This document shows, piece after piece, positions 41,275 to 49,545 of a stretch of 64,000 nt of DNA. The notes below the pieces were generated by a model. The model was not told where the DNA came from. It ran no database searches and saw nothing but the letters and a program-made list of their open reading frames with translations. Position 1 is the first letter of the stretch. Each line of letters begins with the position of its first letter. Origin of the DNA: Microcaldota archaeon (lineage in GTDB: Archaea; Micrarchaeota; Micrarchaeia; Norongarragalinales; Norongarragalinaceae). The stretch lies in NCBI GenBank assembly GCA_016207165.1, contig JACQQD010000003.1, positions 1 to 64,000 of the forward strand, read 5' to 3'. The position numbers and the translations under genes are program-made.

Positions 41275-42095
41275 ACGCCGGAAACGATGCGCAACAAGTC
41301 CCTTGTTCCCGGGGCCAAGCCGAAAATCGTGATTAGCAAAAGAACAAAGTTGCGTTCGTTGACTGCGGTTTCCTTGCGCAAGACTTCCGCGGCCACCAAG
41401 GCAAAGCCAATCTTGATGGCGAAAAAAAGCCAAGGCCCCGCCGCACCGATCAAAAAATTGCCCAGCACGTGCTGCTCCGCGTACCCGGCAAAATTCGTGC
41501 CGACAAACGTTGCCGCGCCGTCAAACACCTGGCCGAACACCATGAACGAAACCAACGCGTCGCCTGGAACCTGGCGCACGTGGTTTACAAGCCAATACAA
41601 GCCAAAAGCCAAGGCGGCCAAGCCCAAGATCATGAACCCGGAAACAAAGTCCTTGAATCCAGGCACCAACACAAAAAACGCGGCGGCGGCATACACGGTT
41701 CCGGCTTTTCCAACCCCGTCCAGCGTCTTTTGCTTGTTTTTCGTGGCCATCCACCAGACGCCGGCGGTCACCGCCAACAACAGAAAAATCAGGACGTAAA
41801 TGTAGGGCGTGACGAAGGGATACAATTCCAAGCCGCCCAGGTTCACCACGCGCGGCAAGATTTGGGCGTCCTCAAACACGCGGAAAATGCCGCCGAAGAC
41901 CACGAACGGCAAAATCGCGTAAAAGAATTTCTTGTCAATATCCACCCCGGTTTTCCGCAAGCCACGGAAAATCAGGTACACGGCGAGTAAAGCGATGATG
42001 GCGTAAACGGCCGTGTTGTAGACATTGTACGGCGCGTATTGGTCCTGGTACAGAATCGGGTTGATGAAGTATTCCTGGATGAAGTCGGAAACCAT
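41271..42095 (-). CDS. DUF63 family archaeal membrane protein
   Basis: A 274-residue protein with about eight helices. The start IQEYFINPILYQDQYAPYNV and the loop FVVFGGIFRVFEDAQILP are the family signatures. Function unknown; mostly restricted to archaea. It overlaps the end of the GT-C-like gene by 4 nt on the opposite strand. Confidence 0.88.
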   Translation of the reverse strand: MVSDFIQEYFINPILYQDQYAPYNVYNTAVYAIIALLAVYLIFRGLRKTGVDIDKKFFYAILPFVVFGGIFRVFEDAQILPRVVNLGGLELYPFVTPYIYVLIFLLLAVTAGVWWMATKNKQKTLDGVGKAGTVYAAAAFFVLVPGFKDFVSGFMILGLAALAFGLYWLVNHVRQVPGDALVSFMVFGQVFDGAATFVGTNFAGYAEQHVLGNFLIGAAGPWLFFAIKIGFALVAAEVLRKETAVNERNFVLLLITIFGLAPGTRDLLRIVSGV

Positions 42096-42138
42096 GCAAT
42101 ACGATGCCGTCGTCGTTCAAGTTGTTTAAGCTTTGCGT

Positions 42139-42852
42139 TTAATCCAGTCCCACGACCCGCCAACTTTGGTTGAACACGGCTCGGCCCTCCAAAAACCGTG
42201 CCTTCAAAGGTATTTCCGTTTTTTGCCGGCGCACCGGACAGACTTCGTTGAGCACGCAAATCCCGCACTTGGGGGTTTTTGGAAGGCACAGGTTCTGTCC
42301 GAACAAGACGAACACGTTGTTCAGATGCCGCCATTGGCCTTGGGGGTACAAGGCCTTCAGTGCGGCTTCCGTCTGTTCGGGAGTCTTCGTGCGGACCAAC
42401 CCCAGCCAATTGGCGATGCGGTGCACGTGCACGTCAACAGCAATGGCTTGTTTTTGGAAAGCGTAATTCAAAACGCAGGACGCCGTCTTCCGACCCACTC
42501 CCGGCAACGACAAAAGCGCCTCCATGGAATCCGGCACCAAGCCTCCAAAATCCCTCAACAACTGTTGCGCCAGGGCGTGGATGTAGCGGGATTTGGCTCG
42601 GTAAAACCCGATGGGCCTGATGAGTTGCTCGATGCGTTTCAACGGAGCGCGAGCCAGTTTTTCCGGCGAGTCGTAGTGCTTGAACAACTCGTTGGCCACC
42701 CGCGCCGTGGTCTCGTCCTTGGTGCGCGCCGACAACACCGTTCCCACCAAAATCCGAAACGCCGTGGGCTCCGAGCCGGAATACGCTGTGGCGTTGCCAA
42801 ACAAGCGGCGGAGGCGCTTGAAGACGAATTGGGGTTTAGGGGAATGCGGCAT
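42139..42852 (-). CDS. nth: Endonuclease III
   Basis: A 237-residue DNA glycosylase/AP lyase for oxidised pyrimidines. LLSLPGVGRKTASCVL holds catalytic K122 and AVDVHVHRIAN holds D140. The [4Fe-4S] loop is C-x6-C-x2-C-x5-C (CLPKTPKCGICVLNEVC). Start ATG 42852; GTG 42858 is an alternative. It joins mutY, endonuclease IV and polX in a base-excision repair set within this window. Confidence 0.95.
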   Translation of the reverse strand: MPHSPKPQFVFKRLRRLFGNATAYSGSEPTAFRILVGTVLSARTKDETTARVANELFKHYDSPEKLARAPLKRIEQLIRPIGFYRAKSRYIHALAQQLLRDFGGLVPDSMEALLSLPGVGRKTASCVLNYAFQKQAIAVDVHVHRIANWLGLVRTKTPEQTEAALKALYPQGQWRHLNNVFVLFGQNLCLPKTPKCGICVLNEVCPVRRQKTEIPLKARFLEGRAVFNQSWRVVGLD

Positions 42853-42894
42853 GAACACCCAAACGGTTTAACAAATCTCAAGCAATAAAGAATT

Positions 42895-43917
42895 ATGCTC
42901 GCTCTGAAAGTCGAGAAAAAAAGGGCCCAAACCGCCAAGGAATGGCTGGTCCAGAAAGGCATTCTCGCCTCGGGAGTCAAAGCCCTGCGCGACGACGCAT
43001 ACGTCTATTTTGCCGTAACGAAAAAAACCGAGACGCCGTTTGACGCCTCCTTCACCCAAAAAACCTTTGAAGCCACGCCCACGGTGCCTTCGTTTAGAAA
43101 AGCCTTGGAGGACCGCCTCGGAAAAAAGCTGGCCGAAGCGGCTACAGCCAGCTTTGACACCATCGGCGAAACGGCCATCATCGAAGTGCGCGACGAACAC
43201 AAGACATGGGCCAAGAAAATTGCTTCCGCGCTCTTGGACTCCAACCCCAAAATCAAGACGGTCTTGGGCAAGGCCTCGGCCATGCAAGGCGAGTACCGCG
43301 TGCGAAAACTGGTTTGGCTGGCCGGAAAAAAGACGTTCGACGTGACGTACCGGGAAAGCGGATGCGTCATGGCCTTTGATTTGAGGAAAACGTATTTCTC
43401 GACGCGGCTGAGTTTTGAACGCGGCCGCATCGCGTCGAAAGTCAAACCCCGCGAAAACGTGCTGGCGCTTTTCGCCGGCGTGGGGCCGTTTGCCCTGGTC
43501 ATCGCCAAAAAACAGCCGGCATGCCACGTCGTGGCCATTGAACTGAATCCGTACGCCGCGAAAACAATGCAGGAAAACGTTCAGCGCAACCACGCGCAAA
43601 ACGTGACGGCGATTCAAGGCGACGTGCGAAAGGTATTGAAAGACTACGCCCAGTGGGCGGACCGCGTCACCATGCCGCTTCCGCACACGGGCCACGACTT
43701 TCTGCAGGATGCCATTTCAGCCACGAAATCCGGGGGCGTCATTCATTTCTACGGTTTCGGCGGCGAAAAGGAAGGCGTGTACAGAAACGCGCTTTCCTCC
43801 ATAAGGCGCGCCGGCCAGAAAACGAAAGTGAAATGCCGGGTCCTGGAAAAGCGCGTGGTTCGCCCCTACGCGCCCAGCGTCTACCAAGTCGTCGTGGACT
43901 TCAAAGTCACTCGTTAA
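42895..43917 (+). CDS. trm5: tRNA (guanine-37 N1) methyltransferase Trm5
   Basis: A 340-residue SAM methyltransferase that methylates G37 of tRNAs to prevent frameshifting. The N-terminal D1-like domain is about 1-60. The Rossmann core has FAGVGPFALVIAKK (motif I), VVAIELNPYAAKTM (motif II) and the ADRVTMPLPHTG catalytic loop, where Trm5 usually has N(L)P. Gene length and start agree with aTrm5b enzymes. Confidence 0.92.
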   Translation: MLALKVEKKRAQTAKEWLVQKGILASGVKALRDDAYVYFAVTKKTETPFDASFTQKTFEATPTVPSFRKALEDRLGKKLAEAATASFDTIGETAIIEVRDEHKTWAKKIASALLDSNPKIKTVLGKASAMQGEYRVRKLVWLAGKKTFDVTYRESGCVMAFDLRKTYFSTRLSFERGRIASKVKPRENVLALFAGVGPFALVIAKKQPACHVVAIELNPYAAKTMQENVQRNHAQNVTAIQGDVRKVLKDYAQWADRVTMPLPHTGHDFLQDAISATKSGGVIHFYGFGGEKEGVYRNALSSIRRAGQKTKVKCRVLEKRVVRPYAPSVYQVVVDFKVTR

Positions 43918-43945
43918 ACAAACCGAACGCTTTCGTGCAACACTC

Positions 43946-43988
43946 ACTGGTGCTTGATGAGTTGCACCAAGCCGTCAATGCGCTTGTC
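43946..43988. repeat. 43-bp direct repeat, copy 1
   Basis: Identical to 44051-44093. Copy 2 encodes the last 14 codons and the stop of the small coiled-coil gene on the minus strand; copy 1 lies 105 nt further downstream of that gene. Confidence 0.9.
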
Positions 43989-43992
43989 ACAC

Positions 43993-44031
43993 CGAATCCT
44001 CGGGGGAACCCAGGTTCCCCCTGGAGATTCG
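43993..44031. repeat. Hairpin between the two 43-bp repeats
   Basis: GGGGGAAC-ccag-GTTCCCCC is a strong 8-bp stem, extended by CGAATC/GATTCG on the outside with an internal loop. It could terminate the Trm5 and coiled-coil transcripts from either side. Confidence 0.6.
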
Positions 44032-44048
44032 CGCCTCCTCGCCCCCTC

Positions 44049-44312
44049 CTACTGGTGCTTGATGAGTTGCACCAAGCCGTCAATGCGCTTGTCCAGGTAC
44101 GCGTGATCCGTCTTGGAATCCAGTTCCGCACGCATGCGTTGCACGTCGGATTTAAGCGCCAGGGACTGCTGTTCCAGCGACGACAAGAGGCCCTCCAACT
44201 GTTTCGCGTCGTTGGACAACTGTTTCTGGAAGCGGTGCGTGTTCTGCAACAGCAAAATCACGACGCCCGCGGACACTGCGACGGTTAACGCCGTAAACGC
44301 GTCCAACTCCAT
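44049..44312 (-). CDS. Small membrane-anchored coiled-coil protein
   Basis: An 87-residue protein with one N-terminal membrane helix (FTALTVAVSAGVVILLL) followed by a long charged helix (about 30-85) with coiled-coil character (LEGLLSSLEQQSLALKSDVQ). It ends DKRIDGLVQLIKHQ, the segment duplicated downstream. It follows a similar gene with 1 nt between them. Function unknown; topologically like small scaffold or division proteins. Confidence 0.6.
   Translation of the reverse strand: MELDAFTALTVAVSAGVVILLLQNTHRFQKQLSNDAKQLEGLLSSLEQQSLALKSDVQRMRAELDSKTDHAYLDKRIDGLVQLIKHQ
44051..44093. repeat. 43-bp direct repeat, copy 2
   Basis: Perfect copy of 43946-43988 and the 3' coding end of the minus-strand gene 44049-44312. 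Confidence 0.9.
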
Positions 44313-44313
44313 G

Positions 44314-44634
44314 CTACGTCAACCTCACGCGCACCGAAGGGTTGACTTCGCCCAGCGCCTCGGTTTTTTGGCGTAACACGGCGTTGCCCGTGGCGCGGCT
44401 CAAAAGCTTCTCGGTGTCCTGGTACGACGCCTTGGCCTGCATTGCCTTGGAAAGCTCGCCGAGGTTGGACTTAAGCGCGTCAAAGTCGTGCACCACCAAT
44501 TCGGCGCGGGAACGCATGGCCGCAAACCGCTTCTCCATGGCGTTGGCGGCCTGGTAGACGTAGACGAACAAGACGGCGCCTAAAATGCCGATGCCTCCCG
44601 CCGCGATGCCGACCAGGGTGAGGGGGTCAACCAT
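44314..44634 (-). CDS. Small membrane-anchored coiled-coil protein
   Basis: A 106-residue protein with one N-terminal helix (LVGIAAGGIGILGAVLFVYVY) and a charged helical remainder (MEKRFAAMRSRAELVVHDFD). It is the first gene of a pair with the 87-aa protein of the same design. A TATA-like TATTTAAACG about 24-30 nt upstream suggests a leaderless mRNA. Function unknown. Confidence 0.6.
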   Translation of the reverse strand: MVDPLTLVGIAAGGIGILGAVLFVYVYQAANAMEKRFAAMRSRAELVVHDFDALKSNLGELSKAMQAKASYQDTEKLLSRATGNAVLRQKTEALGEVNPSVRVRLT

Positions 44635-44657
44635 TCACAGAAAAACGGTTTCCGCGT

Positions 44658-45254
44658 TTAAATACGTTGGCGGCTCGCGGAAAGCATGTAGACGTGCCAT
44701 GGCACGGGCGGAAAGCCGATGGAAACAGGATCAAGCTTTCGGGCTTTCAACGCCTTGAGTTGGCGCACACGGACCTGGTCAGACGGCAAAACGAAAAAAG
44801 CCGCGTGTCGAAAGCCGGAATCGCTTTGCTCGACGTGTTCGACGCGTGCTCGGTCCAAAGCGGCGTCCACGCCCTGGTCCCTGAAGTCCGGGTGAACCAC
44901 CAGGGAATGCATTTGCGCCACGTGATGGACGTCGCGGCCGCGAAACATGAGTTTGGCGTGAAGGCGCCTTCGATCCGCCTCACTTAAACAAGACGTGAAA
45001 TCGGACAGGGGACCCAGCATGGCAATGCCCACCGGCTGGTTGTTGGGAGCCAAGGCGACAAAACAAGCCGTCCGGCCATGTTTTTCATGGGCCGGCGCGT
45101 CAAGCCAGGACCAATACGATTCAATCACGTCGTCGGCCGTATGGCCGGAAACCAAAAACTGTTCCGGGGGAGCGTGTCGAATCAAGTCAAGAGCTTTTTG
45201 CTGAATGCGGGCCGGCAAGTGCTCCAAGCGGCGAACTTCAAAACCCGGCTTCAT
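44658..45254 (-). CDS. GNAT-family acetyltransferase-like protein
   Basis: A 198-residue protein. MHSLVVHPDFRDQGVDAALD resembles the acetyl-CoA binding segment (strand 4, then R/QxxG). ACFVALAPNNQPVGIAMLGP fits strands 2-3. The glycine pattern is a little degenerate. Substrate unknown. It sits between the coiled-coil pair and the 5S gene on the same strand. Confidence 0.65.
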   Translation of the reverse strand: MKPGFEVRRLEHLPARIQQKALDLIRHAPPEQFLVSGHTADDVIESYWSWLDAPAHEKHGRTACFVALAPNNQPVGIAMLGPLSDFTSCLSEADRRRLHAKLMFRGRDVHHVAQMHSLVVHPDFRDQGVDAALDRARVEHVEQSDSGFRHAAFFVLPSDQVRVRQLKALKARKLDPVSIGFPPVPWHVYMLSASRQRI

Positions 45255-45304
45255 GGAACGACGATGATACGCTAACTGGAAATTAAACGTTTACAGAAAG
45301 AAGA

Positions 45305-45423
45305 GTGACAGCAGCAACCCGCGTTCCCACCTGAAAAGGCAGTACTGGCAGGGTCGTACGGGGGCTTTGCTTCTGTGTTCGGAAAGGGAACAGGCGTTAC
45401 CCCCCGCCTATGGCCGCTGTCGT
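45305..45423 (-). rRNA. rrf: 5S ribosomal RNA
   Basis: Read leftward from about 45421. Helix I is GACAGCGGC paired with GCTGCTGTC. AGCGGCCATAGGCGGGGGG, then CCGAACACAGAAGCAAAGCC (loop B/C) and CCAGTACTG (loop E region) are clearly 5S. Ends are set by helix I and may be off by a few bases. It is not linked to 16S/23S genes in this window and has its own promoter. Confidence 0.95.
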
Positions 45424-45440
45424 ACCAAGGGTGCAAGAGG

Positions 45441-45452
45441 GGATATTAATAG
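45441..45452 (-). promoter_or_regulatory. TATA box of the 5S gene
   Basis: GCTATTAATATC on the minus strand lies 20-31 nt before the 5S 5' end, the standard archaeal spacing. Confidence 0.65.
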
Positions 45453-45874
45453 CTTCCTCTTCGATGGAAAGAGAACACGCGCTGGAAGTGGCGCTCCAAG
45501 CGTCGGACGACCGTCGCCGAGTCAAAGAGGCGGAACTGATTTTTTTGCCTTCTTGAAAAAACGATTCGTATGCGCGGACGGTTTTCCGAGCCCCCAAAAT
45601 CGGCGCGTTGCGCTTGGCGGCGCCGGGCCACGTATTGCTGGAAGGCGGTGTTGATCTCTTTTCGGGCCGCCGGAGAAAGCGTTTCCACGTTGGTGATTTC
45701 AACCACGAGACGCGAATCGGCGGGAGAAACCCCGGATTGCTTGGGCAGCGTGTATTCGGGGCGGACGGAAACGAAAAACCGGGGACCGATTCCGCTGACT
45801 TCAGCGGGCGCGTGGTGGCGTAGAAGAATGTCCTGGATTCGGTCAACTAGTCGCGCCGGCACAAAGCCTAACAT
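45446..45874 (-). CDS. Hypothetical protein, 142 aa
   Basis: No family recognised. It begins MLGFVPARLVDRIQDILLRH and contains PRFFVSVRPEYTLPK, SRLVVEITNVETLSPAARKE and a basic C-terminus. ATG 45874 is chosen because the frame upstream lies in the L1 promoter/leader region. Its stop overlaps the 5S promoter. Divergent from the L1 gene; GGCTTTAAAAGCG between them could serve both directions. Confidence 0.5.
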   Translation of the reverse strand: MLGFVPARLVDRIQDILLRHHAPAEVSGIGPRFFVSVRPEYTLPKQSGVSPADSRLVVEITNVETLSPAARKEINTAFQQYVARRRQAQRADFGGSENRPRIRIVFSRRQKNQFRLFDSATVVRRLERHFQRVFSFHRRGSY

Positions 45875-45886
45875 AGTCCAAAACGC

Positions 45887-45899
45887 TTTTAAAGCCGCT
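45887..45899. promoter_or_regulatory. TATA of the ribosomal L1 operon
   Basis: CGCTTTTAAAGCC is a near-perfect palindrome about 75-85 nt before the L1 ATG. It would start a transcript near 45918 with a leader of about 50 nt, including the hairpin at 45936. Confidence 0.5.
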
Positions 45900-45935
45900 T
45901 GGGCACGGAGAGTACCTGCACGTTTTCCCGAAACA

Positions 45936-45956
45936 CTATTCCGCTTTGCGGAATAG
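45936..45956 (+). promoter_or_regulatory. Leader hairpin before L1
   Basis: CTATTCCGC-TTT-GCGGAATAG is a perfect 9-bp stem. Its last G is the first base of the ribosome site GGAGG (45956-45960) of the L1 gene, so folding could limit initiation. L1 is known to repress its own operon by binding mRNA; whether this hairpin is that target is inference. Confidence 0.55.
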
Positions 45957-45971
45957 GAGGGGCAACACAAA

Positions 45972-46604
45972 ATGCATTACGACAAGAAGCACATCGGCCA
46001 GGCCGTCCAACAAGCCCTTACTGACAAGGGGGAGAAAAAATTCACTCAGAGCCTGGATTTGGCCATTTCGTTTCGAGACTTGGACCTCAAACGCCCTGAG
46101 AACCGAATCAATTTGGACGTGGTCCTGCCGTTTGCGCCCAAGAAAAAGCCGGTGGCGCTTTTCGCCGACGGCGAACTGGCGTACAACGCGAAAGACCAAG
46201 TCGACAAAGTCATTGGAAAAGCCGACATTGAATCCATTTCCAAGGACAAGAAACGCCGAAAAGAGCTCTTGGACTACCGCTTTTTGTCGGACCCCAAGCT
46301 CATGGCCGACGTCGGCAAAAACCTGGGCCAGACCCTCGCGCCGAGGGGCTTGTTGCCCAAACCCCTGCCGCCGGGCGCCAACCTCCGGGATGCCGTGGAC
46401 CGCATCCGCCGCTCCGTCTCGCTGAAAACCAAGAACTTGCCGGTCGTGCACTGCATCATCGGCAACGAGCGGATGCCCCCCGATGAAATTACGGAGAACG
46501 TGCAGGCCGTCATGGAAGCCGTGCTCAAGATTGTCCCGGAACACCAAGTCGCCAGCGTCTTTGTGAAAAGCACGATGGGCAAACCCGTGAAAGTGGGCGG
46601 ATGA
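45972..46604 (+). CDS. rpl1: 50S ribosomal protein L1 (uL1)
   Basis: A 210-residue protein of the L1 stalk. SLDLAISFRDLDLKRPENRI is the archaeal N-terminal RNA-binding block; LGQTLAPRGLLPKPLPPG and HCIIGNERMPPDEITENV are conserved. GGAGG lies 11 nt before the ATG. It opens the L1-L10-P1 operon; L11, often first, is absent here. Confidence 0.96.
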   Translation: MHYDKKHIGQAVQQALTDKGEKKFTQSLDLAISFRDLDLKRPENRINLDVVLPFAPKKKPVALFADGELAYNAKDQVDKVIGKADIESISKDKKRRKELLDYRFLSDPKLMADVGKNLGQTLAPRGLLPKPLPPGANLRDAVDRIRRSVSLKTKNLPVVHCIIGNERMPPDEITENVQAVMEAVLKIVPEHQVASVFVKSTMGKPVKVGG

Positions 46605-46608
46605 AATC

Positions 46609-47445
46609 ATGTTTTTGACCAGGGATGCCAAAAAGGGAATCGTCGCCACGCTTCAAAGCAAGATTGAAAAATATCCCGTGGTCGCCGTGGCTTCGCTCAA
46701 AGGCCTGCCGGCCAAGCAATACGGGTCCATCCGCAAGAAGACGCGCGAAAAAGCCCACATCGCGTTTGCACGACTGACCTTGATGAAGCGCGCCCTGGAG
46801 CAAAGCAAGCGCAAAGACGAGCTCAGGGACATTGACGCCGCGTTGGGCGACGGATCGGTGCTGGTGTTTTCCGAATTGGATGCCTTCACGTTGTACAAGC
46901 TTTTCAAGCAGAACAAGTCCAAGACCGCGGCGAAAGCCGGAGCCATTGCGCCCATCGACTTGGTCGTGCCCGCCGGAGAGACGAATCTTGCTCCGGGTCC
47001 GGTGCTCACCGAATTAAAGCAAGCCGGCATCCAAGCCAAAATCCAGGGCCCAAAAGTCGTGATTACCAAGGACGTCGTGGTCGCCAAGAAAGGCGAGCCC
47101 GTGTCCGACTCCGCCGCCATGGTCCTGTCCAAGTTGGGCATCGAACCCATGGAAGTGGGCCTGCAAGTCGAGAAAGTCTTTGACCACGGCACCCTGTACG
47201 CCGGCTCCGTCTTGGAAATCGACGAAGAGGCGGTAGTCCAGAGCCTGGTTTTGGCCCACCAGCAGGCCGTGAACTTGCTGGTGGAAGCGGAAATCTACAA
47301 CGACGTCTCGGCTCCCTTGATTTTGCTGAAAGCCCAGCGCGAGGCGTTGGCCATCCAAAAACTCGTCGAATCCAAGGCTCCGGCAAAAACCAAGGCCGAG
47401 GAAAAACCCGCCGAAGCGGCTTCCGCTTCGGAAGAGAAAAAATGA
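46609..47445 (+). CDS. rplP0: 50S ribosomal protein L10 (P0, uL10)
   Basis: A 278-residue stalk base protein. VAVASLKGLPAKQYGSIRKK and FARLTLMKRALEQ are the rRNA-binding part; VPAGETNLAPGPVLTEL and VITKDVVVAKKGEPVS follow. The C-terminal helices bind P1 dimers, and the charged KAEEKPAEAASASEEKK end is typical except that the usual final FG-type tail is absent. It follows L1 by 4 nt. Confidence 0.95.
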   Translation: MFLTRDAKKGIVATLQSKIEKYPVVAVASLKGLPAKQYGSIRKKTREKAHIAFARLTLMKRALEQSKRKDELRDIDAALGDGSVLVFSELDAFTLYKLFKQNKSKTAAKAGAIAPIDLVVPAGETNLAPGPVLTELKQAGIQAKIQGPKVVITKDVVVAKKGEPVSDSAAMVLSKLGIEPMEVGLQVEKVFDHGTLYAGSVLEIDEEAVVQSLVLAHQQAVNLLVEAEIYNDVSAPLILLKAQREALAIQKLVESKAPAKTKAEEKPAEAASASEEKK

Positions 47446-47457
47446 AGGTGAATGATC

Positions 47458-47754
47458 ATGAAAGACGTATACGCCGCTCTGTTGCTGCACAAAGCCGGGC
47501 AACCCATCAACGAAGAAAACGTGAACAAAGTGTTGATGGCCGCCGGCGTGCAGGAAGACGCAACCAAGATTAAGGCGTTGTGCGTGGCCCTGGACGGCGT
47601 CAACATTGACGACGCCGTTTCGAAGGCCGCGGTCGTTGCCGCCGCTCCAAGCGTTGGAGCCGCGGGCGCCGCCGCTGAAGAAAAGAAGGAAGAGGAAAGC
47701 GCGGAGAAAAAGGAAGAGGAAGCCGCCGCCGGCTTGGCGTCGCTCTTCGGCTAA
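47458..47754 (+). CDS. rpl12: 50S ribosomal protein P1 (archaeal L12)
   Basis: A 98-residue stalk protein. [20 protein letters not shown] begins the N-terminal dimer domain. An Ala-rich hinge and a Glu/Lys-rich segment ([13 protein letters not shown]) lead to the GLASLFG tail that recruits elongation factors. ATG 47458 is chosen because AAGGTGA lies 6 nt upstream. Confidence 0.95.
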   Translation: MKDVYAALLLHKAGQPINEENVNKVLMAAGVQEDATKIKALCVALDGVNIDDAVSKAAVVAAAPSVGAAGAAAEEKKEEESAEKKEEEAAAGLASLFG

Positions 47755-47770
47755 ACGTTCTCCCCGTTAC

Positions 47771-47787
47771 CTTTTTTTTTCTTTTTT
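47771..47787 (+). terminator. Oligo-T terminator of the L1-L10-P1 operon
   Basis: CTTTTTTTTTCTTTTTT starts 16 nt after the P1 stop, a typical archaeal oligo-T termination signal. Confidence 0.7.
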
Positions 47788-47838
47788 CGCACAACCCGGT
47801 CCACAGGCTAGCTATAGCGCAAGCCGCACTCTTTTTTT

Positions 47839-48393
47839 TTAATCCGAGGAAGCGTACGACTTCAGCCACGTCAAGACTTGCGTCCGGGCGAATTGTTCCG
47901 ATGCTTGCCACGCTTCGCGCTTGGGGGCCGAAAGTGCCTCATGGCCTCCCACGGGAAAATGCTTGACGGAACCAAAGAAGTCCTTGAGAAACAAGCGGAG
48001 TTGCCGGTAGTCCTCAGGACTCAATGGCACGACGGCGTGCTTTGTTGAAAGCGTGTCACCAAAAACCCCGGCAACCCCGGGCTTGGCAACGAGCTTTCTT
48101 TCCGTGTAATGGGACTTGGGCTGAACGTGAGACCCCAGAATCCACGACGTGGAATTCCATTCAAAGGGATGCAAGGTGAGTTGGACGTGCACTTGCGGGT
48201 TTCGGGCGTGGGCTTGGCATGCAAAGTGGGCGACAAAACGTCCACCGGAACCCAGGCGGCCTTGAAACGTCCAATTCACCACGCGGTCGTCGTCGCCTTT
48301 CGTGTCAAAAAGAGAAGCCGTGTTGCCGTGAAAGACTTCCGCGTTTCCCGGAGTCTCTATCTTCCGCAGTTCACGGAGGAACTCGGAAAGCAT
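47839..48393 (-). CDS. Hypothetical protein, 184 aa
   Basis: No family recognised. Soluble, with several aromatic and His residues (HVQLTLHPFEWNSTSWILGS, HFPVGGHEALSAPK). It is the last gene of a leftward run MBL-fold, SecB-like, hypothetical, 15 nt after the preceding stop. Normal composition. Confidence 0.55.
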   Translation of the reverse strand: MLSEFLRELRKIETPGNAEVFHGNTASLFDTKGDDDRVVNWTFQGRLGSGGRFVAHFACQAHARNPQVHVQLTLHPFEWNSTSWILGSHVQPKSHYTERKLVAKPGVAGVFGDTLSTKHAVVPLSPEDYRQLRLFLKDFFGSVKHFPVGGHEALSAPKREAWQASEQFARTQVLTWLKSYASSD

Positions 48394-48408
48394 ATCCGGC
48401 TTCGCGCC

Positions 48409-48828
48409 TCAACCGGCTTGTTGGTTGGTGGCCGACGGGCTCTGCAAATGGGGTTGGAAGACTTTGATGGGCGCGGAAATGTTGATGGCGTAACCCAACA
48501 GGGTGCCGACCGAGGACGCCGTGTACTCCAAGGAGCCCAGCAACCGTTCGGCCACGTCCTTGGGCAAGGCTTTCTGTTTTTTGAAGTGGTCCACCACGTT
48601 TTTGCGCTCGGCTTTGGGCCCTTCCAGCCACGCCTCGCCGATGACTTTCATTTCCGCCACATCCTTGGCGTAGTGGATGGTGTACTCGTAATCCACCACA
48701 ACGTCCTCGCCACGCTCGGATACATCCAAGACGTCGATGTTGACGTTGAGGCCCTCGAACTTGGCGTCGGTTTTCATGCGTTTGGCGGCGACCGAGACGA
48801 TGCGGCCCCCGCGAACTTTAACGGCCAT
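48409..48828 (-). CDS. SecB-like small protein (tentative)
   Basis: A 139-residue alpha/beta protein. The order of strands and helices (GRIVSVAAKRMKTDAKFEG, VVVDYEYTIHYAKDVAEMKV, SLEYTASSVGTLLGYAINIS, APIKVFQP) resembles the SecB-like archaeal group typified by MJ0357, some members of which act as chaperones for toxin-antitoxin pairs. The match is by pattern only. No toxin-antitoxin pair is adjacent. Confidence 0.5.
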   Translation of the reverse strand: MAVKVRGGRIVSVAAKRMKTDAKFEGLNVNIDVLDVSERGEDVVVDYEYTIHYAKDVAEMKVIGEAWLEGPKAERKNVVDHFKKQKALPKDVAERLLGSLEYTASSVGTLLGYAINISAPIKVFQPHLQSPSATNQQAG

Positions 48829-48847
48829 AATACAAAGACACCTCGGG

Positions 48848-49522
48848 TTAGATTTCCAGGCTTTCTCCAGGCTGCATGACGTGAGGCAACGTCTTGGTTT
48901 GCTTCACGCGGCTTGCAAAATCCTTGGCGTCCGCCTGGATGTTGTCAAACGTATTGTAGTGCATGGGCACCACGTGTTTTAAACGCATGCGCTTGACGGC
49001 CGTGATGGCCGCCAAGACGTCCATGGTGTACGTGCCCCCAATGGGAACGAGGCCCACGTCGGCGGACACGCGGGACAAGTCGAAAAAGTCGTAGGTATCT
49101 CCCGAGTGGTACACGGACTGGCCTCCAACGGTGACGATGTAACCCACGGCATGCACGCTTTGAGGATGCTTAGCCGCCACCACCTGCACGTCCATGCCTT
49201 GAATGGTGAACCGCTCGCCTTCGGAGACGGCCATCTTCAGCCGCTCCGGCACGTTCAACCCCTCCAACGTCTCCAGGGGAGCGATGATCTGACACATGTT
49301 GCGCGTGACGACTTGCTCCAACGTCGCGGGGTCGCGGTGGTCGAAGTGCTCATGCGAGACGAAGACGGCGTCCACATCGCGGAACTGGGAGGCCGACGCG
49401 GCCGGCGGCACGCGCCGCGGCGTCTTGGAGTTGGAGTCCTTGGACAGCCAAGGGTCAAACAACACGTGCTTGCCGCCGATTCTTACGGAAAAGCCGGAAT
49501 GCCCCAAGTACAACAGTTCCAT
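48848..49522 (-). CDS. UlaG-like metallo-beta-lactamase fold hydrolase
   Basis: A 224-residue metal-dependent hydrolase (UPF0173-like). LLYLGHSGFSVRIGGKHVLF is the N-terminus; the metal motif is SHEHFDHRDP; later ligands are AAKHPQS, YHSGDTYDF and VVPMHYNTF. Substrate unknown. Start ATG 49522 lies about 25-30 nt from a TATA shared with the endonuclease IV gene. Confidence 0.9.
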   Translation of the reverse strand: MELLYLGHSGFSVRIGGKHVLFDPWLSKDSNSKTPRRVPPAASASQFRDVDAVFVSHEHFDHRDPATLEQVVTRNMCQIIAPLETLEGLNVPERLKMAVSEGERFTIQGMDVQVVAAKHPQSVHAVGYIVTVGGQSVYHSGDTYDFFDLSRVSADVGLVPIGGTYTMDVLAAITAVKRMRLKHVVPMHYNTFDNIQADAKDFASRVKQTKTLPHVMQPGESLEI

Positions 49523-49545
49523 CAACGGAAAATGAAAGGGTCGGC

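Noticed and set aside
43946..44093. CRISPR-like pair of repeats
   Set aside because: Only two copies exist, and one is the coding end of a gene; a duplication explains them better.
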